A stretch of 22,560 bases of DNA from a virus. The position numbers and the translations under genes are program-made. This document shows, in pieces, positions 1-5,053 of the stretch. Each line of letters begins with the position of its first letter. Position 1 is the first letter of the stretch. The notes beneath the pieces are model-generated. The model made no database searches. It had not been told where the DNA came from and saw nothing but the letters and a program-made list of their open reading frames with translations. The DNA is taken from positions 1 through 22,560 of IMG/VR virus record IMGVR_UViG_3300028837_000175; one strand, 5' to 3'.

Positions 1-30
1 GGACGGGCCTGGCGCAAAGCGGGAAGTACC

Positions 31-59
31 TTGACAAGTTGGCCCGGTTGTGATAAGGT
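31..59 (+). promoter_or_regulatory. Sigma-70-type promoter for the left gene block
   Basis: A perfect -35 box TTGACA (31-36) is followed by a 17-base spacer and a -10-like hexamer TAAGGT (54-59). TAAGGT fits the TANNNT -10 pattern used by housekeeping sigma factors, including those of actinobacteria. Transcription would begin about 7 bases further on, leaving a short leader before the GGAGG (77-81) and the ATG at 86. Bases 1-30 contain nothing I recognise. This is the only clear promoter I found on the plus strand, so it may drive much of the rightward block. The assignment rests on motif match only. Confidence 0.6.
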
Positions 60-85
60 AGGGTCAGCATCGGATCGGAGGTTGT

Positions 86-448
86 ATGTCAAAGCATCGG
101 CAGCAACCCGCGACCGGTAAGCCAAGGTTGAAGGTGAGCGACTGGCGCTACGTGGGTCTGTACCGGTACGACCACAAAGGCAAGCGCCAAGGGACTAGGA
201 TCGAGCCGCACTACACTCATCCCGGTCTTTACAAGGTCGCACCACCGGAAGCCGAAGGTAGGAAGGCTTTACTCACGGTGCAGCAACTCCTCGCCGACAG
301 TCTAGGACTGCGGAATGAGGACAAGCGGGACGCTGCCATCCATGAGAGTCAGCGGGACTACATCCCGCAAGGCACAGCTCTTCCTCACCGGCAGCGGGCG
401 ATTGAGAAGGCTATGCGTGAGAACGGTATGACCCACCTACTCGACTAG
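86..448 (+). CDS. Hypothetical protein, 120 aa, basic
   Basis: I do not recognise this protein. It starts at ATG 86, preceded by GGAGG at 77-81, and is the first gene after the promoter at 31-59. The product is hydrophilic and rich in Lys, Arg, His and Gln, with no membrane segment and no cysteine. The basic N-terminal stretch of about 50 residues has aromatic YVGLYRYD and resembles a small nucleic-acid-binding protein only in composition. Being first behind a strong promoter at the edge of a hypothetical-gene block is typical of phage early genes that act on the host, but that role is inference. The stop codon lies inside a 7-bp hairpin (436-454) that begins the structured RNA region. Confidence 0.7.
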   Translation: MSKHRQQPATGKPRLKVSDWRYVGLYRYDHKGKRQGTRIEPHYTHPGLYKVAPPEAEGRKALLTVQQLLADSLGLRNEDKRDAAIHESQRDYIPQGTALPHRQRAIEKAMRENGMTHLLD

Positions 449-594
449 AGTAGGCGGGCTATGCCCGTGGTAGGGTGGTGTGACCGCATCGCCCAGGTAC
501 GGCTACGATTATGCGTACCACGGAACCATTGACTTGGCTCTCCGTGTACGGCGTGGTACGACTACGCCTTGCGGTCACACGACCCTACGATGGG
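436..594 (+). ncRNA. Structured RNA element A (tandem hairpins and 25-position closing stem)
   Basis: Three consecutive structures are visible. A 7-bp hairpin pairs 436-442 with 448-454, around the stop codon of the preceding gene. A 5-bp hairpin pairs 455-459 with 463-467. A long stem pairs 464-488 with 570-594 over 25 positions, with two G-G mismatches and one G-U pair. The roughly 80-base interior can form a 9-bp stem, 514-522 with 552-560 (CGTACCACG/CGTGGTACG), and an alternative 6-bp stem, 519-524 with 541-546. No open reading frame with a ribosome site covers 449-666. There is no T-run, so it is not a classic intrinsic terminator. It could be a non-coding RNA, an RNase III processing site as in T7-like phages, or a DNA structure. 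No known RNA family is recognised. Confidence 0.45.
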
Positions 595-666
595 GTCGGC
601 GTCGGGCCTTGTCGCCTGGAGTAGATGGGCTGGCTCGACGTACCACTACGGCTTAGGAGGTGCGAA

Positions 667-909
667 GTGCAGGCGCCCGACATGGGCGTCGTCACGCAAG
701 CCCGACGAGACGAGATAGCTCGAACATGCAACTCCGTGTACGGCTACCTGTACTACTTCGGTGTGCAGGAAGGCGACGCACGCGACGCCCTTCGACGAGT
801 TGAGAAGGCGCTTGCGTGCCACGACCCACTGCGATGGGAAGACGTGGCTGCACTGGAGCAGTGCTACGACCTATTGAGTCGAGTGATGGAAGCCGAATGC
901 TCTGCATAG
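667..909 (+). CDS. Hypothetical protein, 80 aa
   Basis: Unrecognised small protein. The frame is open from an ATG at 625, but I chose GTG 667 because AGGAGG (655-660) sits exactly 6 bases before it, while ATG 625 has only a weak GGAG upstream. The product is mixed alpha-helical in character, with a TyrTyr/Phe-rich patch (YGYLYYFG) near residue 25 and two cysteines in the C-terminal half. It has no membrane segment. The coding sequence contains a 13-base copy (730-742) of a sequence in structured RNA element A (539-551, CTCCGTGTACGGC). Its 3' end overlaps the start of the next microprotein gene by 13 bases, suggesting translational coupling. Confidence 0.6.
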   Translation: MQAPDMGVVTQARRDEIARTCNSVYGYLYYFGVQEGDARDALRRVEKALACHDPLRWEDVAALEQCYDLLSRVMEAECSA

Positions 910-983
910 TAGACTGGCTCCTGCTCGGCTGGCTCATCGGGTGGTGGCGACACCACAAGAAACGGCACTGCTCTCCGGAGTAG
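897..983 (+). CDS. Predicted single-span membrane microprotein, 28 aa
   Basis: A 28-codon frame starts at ATG 897, inside the end of the preceding gene, and stops at TAG 981-983. The peptide has a hydrophobic core (VDWLLLGWLIGWW) followed by a strongly basic tail (RHHKKRH), the expected shape of a small membrane protein with its positive end in the cytoplasm. A modest GGAAG lies 4 bases before the start, and the 13-base overlap would allow translational coupling. Its last codons lie in the 5' arm of structured RNA element B. The function is unknown. Several similar coupled membrane microproteins occur in this window, which supports its reality. Confidence 0.45.
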   Translation: MLCIVDWLLLGWLIGWWRHHKKRHCSPE

Positions 984-1096
984 TGTCAACGTAGGGTACG
1001 ACCAGATTCTCGGGTAGCTGTGCCAGAAGACAGCTGTGGACTGGTACGGTGGTCCCACACGGCTGACTGACAGTCGTATCCTACGTTGACGCTACT
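979..1096 (+). ncRNA. Structured RNA element B (24-bp stem enclosing hairpins)
   Basis: Bases 979-1002 pair with 1073-1096 over 24 consecutive positions. Twenty-two are Watson-Crick pairs, and the other two are G-U pairs that are allowed in RNA and would be mismatches in a DNA cruciform. Inside are a 6-bp hairpin (1016-1021 with 1030-1035, extendable by two G-U pairs) and a second hairpin (1036-1042 with 1051-1058, one bulged C). A small GACTG/CAGTC hairpin at 1065-1075 would compete with the outer stem. The element fills the gap between the 28-aa gene and the gene at 1122, and ends 9 bases before that gene's ribosome site (GGGAGGTGAT, 1106-1115). Leader regulator, processing site and non-coding RNA are all possible. 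No family is recognised. Confidence 0.5.
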
Positions 1097-1121
1097 GCGT
1101 CAGAAGGGAGGTGATACACAC

Positions 1122-1595
1122 ATGGAGTGCACCTGGCGCGAAGGGTGCACTTCGACCGCGGACGAGAACAACATGAACCTGTGCTCCGAACACATGGAGC
1201 GAGCCATCGAACTGCGAAAGATCAAGGTCGATGGATGGAAGGTGGCGGCGATTGAGAAGGACAAGGAGCGGTACCTCATGCTCCTCGACCTGCACAACGC
1301 CAACACTGCGGCTCGTGATGCGCTGATTCTTCACGCTGTGGAGACGGGCGACATCGCCGGCGACAAGGCAGTGACCATCGTACACGGACGAACCAACTCA
1401 GTGCTGTACAACGTGCTGACTGGTGGAGTGAAGTCCAGTACGCTCAAGGTTCCCGGCTGGCAAACGGCTGACTTCATTAAGGGCGTTATCAGTGAGCCTA
1501 TCGACGGACTCTCACTGGAAGCGGCTCGGCTGTATGCCAACACGTTCAATGAATCGCTGTCGGAGTGTGACAACACCACGGCTATCGTAACATAG
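1122..1595 (+). CDS. Hypothetical protein with N-terminal Cys/His cluster, 157 aa
   Basis: I place the start at ATG 1122, which has a near-perfect ribosome site GGGAGGTGAT at 1106-1115 with 6-base spacing. The frame also opens further upstream at TTG 1086, but that lies inside the 3' arm of RNA element B. The N-terminus carries C3-x5-C9-x11-C21-x2-H24, a plausible zinc site. The rest is soluble and mainly helical, followed by a segment with VHGRTNSVLYNVLTGG near residues 90-105. I do not recognise a family. It is preceded by structured RNA and followed 28 bases later by a zinc-ribbon/HTH gene, so the pair may form a small regulatory unit. Confidence 0.65.
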   Translation: MECTWREGCTSTADENNMNLCSEHMERAIELRKIKVDGWKVAAIEKDKERYLMLLDLHNANTAARDALILHAVETGDIAGDKAVTIVHGRTNSVLYNVLTGGVKSSTLKVPGWQTADFIKGVISEPIDGLSLEAARLYANTFNESLSECDNTTAIVT

Positions 1596-1623
1596 CCGGC
1601 AATGAGAAGTAGTGAGGTGCGGC

Positions 1624-1917
1624 ATGACGCTATGCGCCAATTGCGGCACCGACGTGGGGTACCAAGGTGATGAGGACGTACTAGTGACTTGCTCACTATG
1701 CGTACAACAAAAGTGCCACACGTTGGCGTCCGGCGATGAGGCTCGGCTGGCACAGCTGAAGCCTGACACGGTGAAGCGTCTTCGCAAGACTCACGACTGG
1801 ACACAGGCAGACCTAGCCCTCGTGCTACGGCTACCGGTCCGGTCCGTTAGTGAGTTCGAGCGTGGACTACGACTACCTGACAAGGCACTGTTTGATTGGG
1901 CTGAAGCAGAGAAGTAG
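1624..1917 (+). CDS. Zinc-ribbon plus HTH (XRE-like) DNA-binding protein, 97 aa
   Basis: This is a probable transcription regulator. Residues 4-26 hold a four-cysteine zinc ribbon (C4-x2-C7 and C23-x2-C26). Residues about 50-85 form a helix-turn-helix of the Xre/Cro type: a VKRLRKTHDWTQADLALVL core, then a recognition-helix region (RSVSEFERG) typical of this fold. Zinc ribbon followed by Xre HTH is the layout of MqsA-type antitoxins and many phage regulators. No obvious toxin gene lies next to it, so I call it only a regulator. I chose ATG 1624 (GAGGTG 4-5 bases upstream) over the in-frame GTG 1612, which would overlap that ribosome site. A tRNA-like gene begins 6 bases after the stop. Confidence 0.75.
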   Translation: MTLCANCGTDVGYQGDEDVLVTCSLCVQQKCHTLASGDEARLAQLKPDTVKRLRKTHDWTQADLALVLRLPVRSVSEFERGLRLPDKALFDWAEAEK

Positions 1918-1923
1918 TGATAC

Positions 1924-2028
1924 GGAGTCAGCGGCGTGGTGGGACACGCAGCCGGACAACGGCAGACCGGGCCTAGCATTAGAGGCGGGTGCCCGGAGAC
2001 TCGGTTCGAATCCGAGCTGACTCCCCCA
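1924..2028 (+). tRNA. tRNA-like gene, irregular anticodon arm, isotype not assignable
   Basis: The outer parts are clearly tRNA. An 8-bp acceptor stem pairs 1924-1931 (GGAGTCAG) with 2017-2024. The T arm at 2000-2016 is textbook (CTCGG, TTCGAAT, CCGAG). A D-arm-like hairpin (GCGT, 8-base loop, ACGC) lies at 1934-1949, and CCA is encoded at 2026-2028. The middle is unusual. The hairpin at 1951-1963 has a 4-bp stem with a 5-base loop, or a 3-bp stem with a 7-base loop, and no U33. It is followed by a long arm (1968-1973 pairing with 1992-1997) around an 18-base loop containing a possible inner stem. The total length of 105 bases and the 8+5 stem geometry recall selenocysteine-type tRNAs, but no UCA anticodon is placed correctly. 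It may be a degenerate tRNA, a tRNA mimic or a highly divergent tRNA. Confidence 0.55.
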
Positions 2029-2279
2029 TGCGGGGGTGAGAGGTGAAGGGTGGATGGGACGGATAACCCTTTATGCTGTGAACAAACACCAACCGCAGTA
2101 CCGGCGCCAACAGTCGGACGGAAACGGTGAACATCACGGCGGACCACGACTCCATCTCTTGCCCCCGCTCCACTACCCCCCACGGCTAGCGGAGTGGGGC
2201 CTACAAGCGACGACCTACCCCGTAGTAGGGGGTAGGGTAGGGTGAAACGAGATCGTGCGTTAGAAAGGACGTGACAGCC
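2029..2279 (+). other. Non-coding stretch with GC-rich hairpins
   Basis: No convincing gene lies in these 251 bases. Three hairpins stand out. One is CCCCC-ATGC-GGGGG at 2023-2036, overlapping the CCA end of the tRNA-like gene. The second pairs 2163-2171 with 2191-2199 (9 bp including one G-U). The third pairs 2214-2221 with 2229-2236 (CCTACCCC/GGGGTAGG, 8 bp, 7-base loop). None is followed by a T-run, so intrinsic termination is uncertain. The first could help define the 3' end of the tRNA-like transcript. The ribosome site of the next gene (GAAAGGA) lies at 2263-2269. A GTG-initiated 69-codon frame at 2036-2245 has no family resemblance and crosses the hairpins, so I do not call it. Confidence 0.45.
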
Positions 2280-2561
2280 ATGTTTGAATCGACATGGCAC
2301 ATTCGGATCGAAGGCGTACCGCTCTGTATGGTAGACTTTATGATACCACCCGGCACCCGGCCTCGGGACCTGACGTGTGGTACTCAGGTACTCTACCCTT
2401 GGTGGAAACTACGAACGATTCTCCGTGGGGTGGACGTGGCACTGCGTCCCGGCCCATGCCCACAAAGTGAAGGCTTCTACGGTGACACCGAGTGGCAGCA
2501 GCGGTCAGCTCAGCTGATGATCTGGCGTGCCCAACGACTCATCGCACTGGCGACATCGTGA
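2280..2561 (+). CDS. Hypothetical protein, 93 aa
   Basis: Unrecognised. I chose ATG 2280, about 10 bases after GAAAGGA (2263-2269). The in-frame GTG at 2271 sits directly on that ribosome site. The protein is tryptophan- and proline-rich (WHIRIEGVPLC, then YPWWKLRTILRG, with a Gln/Arg-rich C-terminal helix). The beta-rich N-terminus with scattered cysteines could be a small single-domain fold. There is no membrane segment or known motif. Its stop TGA (2559-2561) shares one base with the ATG of the next microprotein gene (TGATG), so the two are probably translated as a coupled pair. Confidence 0.6.
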   Translation: MFESTWHIRIEGVPLCMVDFMIPPGTRPRDLTCGTQVLYPWWKLRTILRGVDVALRPGPCPQSEGFYGDTEWQQRSAQLMIWRAQRLIALATS

Positions 2562-2656
2562 TGAGACTTCGACAGCTGGAGTATATACTGACGCTCATCG
2601 TGTGGGTGATCGTCTCCATCCTGATGTACGGTGGTGTCATACCACCGGCTCGGTAG
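2561..2656 (+). CDS. Predicted single-span membrane microprotein, 31 aa
   Basis: This 31-codon frame begins at ATG 2561, overlapping the stop of the preceding gene by one base (TGATG). It consists of a short basic start (MRLRQLE), an uninterrupted hydrophobic helix of about 17 residues (YILTLIVWVIVSILMY) and a short Gly/Pro tail. It therefore looks like a small inner-membrane protein with N-terminus in the cytoplasm. No ribosome site of its own is evident, and start-stop coupling would explain its translation. The function is unknown. Phage microproteins of this shape are often found among host-takeover, superinfection-exclusion or lysis-timing genes, but nothing here decides between these. 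Confidence 0.5.
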   Translation: MRLRQLEYILTLIVWVIVSILMYGGVIPPAR

Positions 2657-2683
2657 CTACGGCTACCAGAAGGGAGCAGCAGC

Positions 2684-2977
2684 ATGACTACCTATAACAT
2701 CCAGTTCACCACGACCACGGCCCTGCCTGTCCGTATCAACACCGCACCTGTCGGTGTCTTCGGCCGAGTGGTCACACCCGAGCGTCACACTGGCAAGCTC
2801 GTGATGAAGCTCGACGACGACACGGTGGTGTGTGTCGATGACATGAAGGCGTGGTCCCGGTTCGGCAATGTCCGCATTGAGCCGCTCACCCCTGGTGAGA
2901 GCGCTGTCATCACCCGTGAGTACGAGTTCGGCATCGGCCTGGACCCCTTCCTTGATGATTGCGACTACGAGATCTAG
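2684..2977 (+). CDS. Hypothetical acidic beta-rich protein, 97 aa
   Basis: Unrecognised. ATG 2684 is preceded by GGGAG about 7-8 bases upstream. The sequence alternates short beta-strand-like stretches (YNIQFTTTT, GVFGRVV, GKLVMKLDDDTVVCVDDM), suggesting a small beta-barrel such as an SH3-like or OB-like fold. The C-terminus is acidic (DPFLDDCDYEI). There is no membrane segment and there are only two cysteines. It sits between two membrane microprotein genes, with the next ATG only two bases after its stop. Confidence 0.65.
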   Translation: MTTYNIQFTTTTALPVRINTAPVGVFGRVVTPERHTGKLVMKLDDDTVVCVDDMKAWSRFGNVRIEPLTPGESAVITREYEFGIGLDPFLDDCDYEI

Positions 2978-2979
2978 CC

Positions 2980-3090
2980 ATGTCTGAGTACGATGGTCAG
3001 TCGTGGTACTGGATCATCGTGGTCATCATCATCGCAACTGGGTTGGGGCTCATCTTCGGATGGGTCCTGACCCTGCTTGCACTACCATGA
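2980..3090 (+). CDS. Predicted single-span membrane microprotein, 36 aa
   Basis: A 36-codon frame starts at ATG 2980, two bases after the preceding stop, and ends at TGA 3088-3090. A short polar N-terminus (MSEYDGQSWYW) is followed by a long hydrophobic segment (IIVVIIIATGLGLIFGWVLTLLALP). It is thus almost entirely one transmembrane helix. Its own ribosome site is weak, and termination-reinitiation from the upstream gene is likely. The TGAGGTG that ends this gene also serves as the ribosome site of the next gene (ATG 3101), showing how tightly the unit is packed. The function is unknown. Confidence 0.5.
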   Translation: MSEYDGQSWYWIIVVIIIATGLGLIFGWVLTLLALP

Positions 3091-3100
3091 GGTGTCGGGA

Positions 3101-3391
3101 ATGCCAAACAGATTGAACGACAAGGAGTGGGATGCTGTATCAGCCATCATCAGTCGGGTACTGTCTAGTCAGATCAGAGCCAAGCGTGACTCCAATGCTT
3201 GCGCTGCCTGTGGCTGGCACAAGCCACCCGAACCCAATATGGACAGAGCCAACTTCTATGCTGGCTACACCAATGCCTGCCATGACATCCTGTTCATGGT
3301 GAACTCGATGATCTCGGCGCTAGAGGATGAGCTTCACCCGGTGTATGATGATGAGCTAGATGAGGAAGGAGATGAAGAATGCGAAGACTGA
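3101..3391 (+). CDS. Hypothetical acidic protein with CxxC site, 96 aa
   Basis: Unrecognised. The start is ATG 3101, with TGAGGTG at 3088-3094 and 6-base spacing. An in-frame TTG at 3077 is inside the previous gene and is disfavoured. Residues C34-x2-C37 with H40 and C60-H61 could form a zinc site. The C-terminal 20 residues are almost all Asp and Glu (from DELHPVYDDEL onward). The N-terminal half is predicted helical. It is the first of four overlapping genes (with 3379, 3524 and 5053) that end with the amidoligase and amidotransferase, so it may belong functionally to that group. That link rests on overlap only. Confidence 0.65.
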   Translation: MPNRLNDKEWDAVSAIISRVLSSQIRAKRDSNACAACGWHKPPEPNMDRANFYAGYTNACHDILFMVNSMISALEDELHPVYDDELDEEGDEECED

Positions 3392-3540
3392 AGGAGCAAG
3401 TGAAGAAGGGGGAGGTCACTGCTTCGGAGGCTCGTGAGTGGTTGAAGCACGCAGCCATAGACAACAACGACTACCCCCGAGTGAAGGGGTGCCACACTTG
3501 GAAGTGGCTGAGTAGGAGGTGCGATGCCTCAGGAAATTGA
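3379..3540 (+). CDS. Small basic protein, 53 aa, linking gene in amidoligase unit
   Basis: A 53-codon frame starts at ATG 3379, overlaps the previous gene by 13 bases, and ends at TGA 3538-3540, overlapping the amidoligase gene by 17 bases. A purine-rich GGAAGGAGATGAAG lies directly upstream. The peptide is basic, with a helical N-terminal half (MRRLKEQVKKGEVTASEAREWLK) and two cysteines in the C-terminal half (GCHTWKWLSRRC). The VTASEAREWLKH stretch looks like a short helix-turn-helix or DNA-binding helix pair, though this is weak. Overlap on both sides argues that it is expressed and co-translated with its neighbours. The function is unknown. Confidence 0.5.
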   Translation: MRRLKEQVKKGEVTASEAREWLKHAAIDNNDYPRVKGCHTWKWLSRRCDASGN

Positions 3541-5053
3541 TTTCACCGGTACTCTACACTGCCGTGATTGCGGTAAGACAGGGGAGTACAAGACACAGGG
3601 TGGTAGGGTCACTGTCATTGAGGATGTAGAGGATTGGATGCTCTACCTCGGGCGGTACTCAACGGTGGAGGTGGTTGCAGTTGAGGATGCTACTGGCCGG
3701 CAGTTGATGGGTAACTGCCGCGCATCATGTGGTGACTGTGATCCAATGGACTTCACCCGTCAGTGCCCTTGGTGTGATGGCATCATCGACGAAGACTTCG
3801 AGCCAGGTATATACATGGATGGTTCGGATGAGGAGATATGCTACTCATGCTTTGAGGACAACGGGTTCAGATGTCAGGATTGCTCTTGCACCTACCACTA
3901 CAATGACTGTAACATCATCGACGAAGATCGCAGTGTGTGCCCTAGTTGCATTGAAGACTACTCATACTGTGACAACTGTGACAACTACACTGCTCATGGT
4001 AACATGAGGTACGCTGATGACATCATTGATATGCTTGACTCAGAGGGGAGGGACCAGGAGCTTGATGACTTTGATCCTGACTTTGAGCAGATGTGTTGCT
4101 ACTGTGCTGATGACAATGACTGGCCGAGTGCTAACATCCCTCACCTACCCGGTGGTCGCACACTCAACACCACGTTCACACCACCAGTTCGGTTTGGTAT
4201 CCTGAACTACACCTACAGGCCAAGCCCCATGATGGTGTACACTGCACAAGAAAAGGCCACGATGTATGACTTCGCTCTTGCTCACTCAAGGATTCAGGTG
4301 TTCGGCCTGGAGATAGAGGTTGAGAGTCAAGTGAGTAATGAGGACATCAACGCTCGGGCTGATGTCATCAACAAGATGGAAGAAGGTCAGCTGTTCTACT
4401 GTAAGTCTGATGTCTCCATCCGTAACGGATTCGAGATCGTCACTCACCCTGGCACCTTCGACTACTGGATGGGGAAGGGGAAGGACATACTCGAAGGGCT
4501 GTTCGATACCCTGAAGGCAGCAGGCTACACCTCATACCAGAGTGGGCGGTGCGGCCTTCACATCCACACCAACAAGTCACCGTTGACTAGGCTACAGATC
4601 TACAACATGGCCCGGTTCATACATGACAGGACAGTGACACCTAACCTTCGCAAGCTGTCCGGTCGCACTGACCAGCAGCTACTCGGCTACTCGTCACTGA
4701 ACTTGACTGACATCTATGACACCAACACTGGACGGTATGGTAAACCTAGCCCGGTTGACTATGCCAAGCAGATCAGACACTCATGGCGGATAGGGGATAG
4801 GGGTAGGGCCTTGAACCTATCCAACGCTGACACTGTGGAACTGAGGTTGTTCCGTGGCTCACTCAAGATAGAGAGACACAACGCTGGCCTTCAGTTCTAC
4901 AACACCCTGCTTGAGTTCGCCAACCCCACCAACGGTAAGCTCAAGGCCAGTGAGAAATCAAGGTGGCTTGACTATCGAGAATTCGTTGAACACTACCACC
5001 AACCCAAGGCCGTCAGAGAACTGAAGGCTCTACTACAGGAGGCCGGAATCTAA
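3524..5053 (+). CDS. Amidoligase-like (COOH-NH2 ligase) protein with cysteine-rich zinc domain, 509 aa
   Basis: The C-terminal half matches the glutamine-synthetase/GCS-like amidoligase fold. It has FGLEIEVES (260-268, metal-binding acidic residues), a GLHIHT motif (344-349; H346, H348) and ELRLFRG (439-445), the usual G-x-E-x-E, G-x-H-x-H and E-x-R-x-F signatures. Such enzymes use ATP to join an amine or ammonia to a carboxylate. The N-terminal 195 residues contain many CxxC pairs (C13/C16, C65 onward, C149/C152, C191-C194), predicted as tandem zinc fingers that could bind the target protein or nucleic acid. AGGAGG with 4-base spacing defines the ATG. Its stop overlaps the next ATG (TAATG), coupling it to a glutamine amidotransferase, a sensible ammonia source. 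The target is unknown. Family assignment is fairly firm; substrate is not. Confidence 0.75.
   Translation: MPQEIDFTGTLHCRDCGKTGEYKTQGGRVTVIEDVEDWMLYLGRYSTVEVVAVEDATGRQLMGNCRASCGDCDPMDFTRQCPWCDGIIDEDFEPGIYMDGSDEEICYSCFEDNGFRCQDCSCTYHYNDCNIIDEDRSVCPSCIEDYSYCDNCDNYTAHGNMRYADDIIDMLDSEGRDQELDDFDPDFEQMCCYCADDNDWPSANIPHLPGGRTLNTTFTPPVRFGILNYTYRPSPMMVYTAQEKATMYDFALAHSRIQVFGLEIEVESQVSNEDINARADVINKMEEGQLFYCKSDVSIRNGFEIVTHPGTFDYWMGKGKDILEGLFDTLKAAGYTSYQSGRCGLHIHTNKSPLTRLQIYNMARFIHDRTVTPNLRKLSGRTDQQLLGYSSLNLTDIYDTNTGRYGKPSPVDYAKQIRHSWRIGDRGRALNLSNADTVELRLFRGSLKIERHNAGLQFYNTLLEFANPTNGKLKASEKSRWLDYREFVEHYHQPKAVRELKALLQEAGI

Noticed and set aside
1331-1804. 157-codon leftward frame
   Set aside because: Antisense to two well supported genes, with no family resemblance.
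2036-2245. 69-codon GTG-initiated frame
   Set aside because: It spans strong hairpins and shows no recognisable protein character. A GAGGTG-like sequence nearby is not enough.
1791-2300. 169-codon leftward frame
   Set aside because: It runs antisense to the HTH gene, the tRNA-like gene and the hairpin region, with no ribosome site and low-complexity Ser/Pro/Arg composition.
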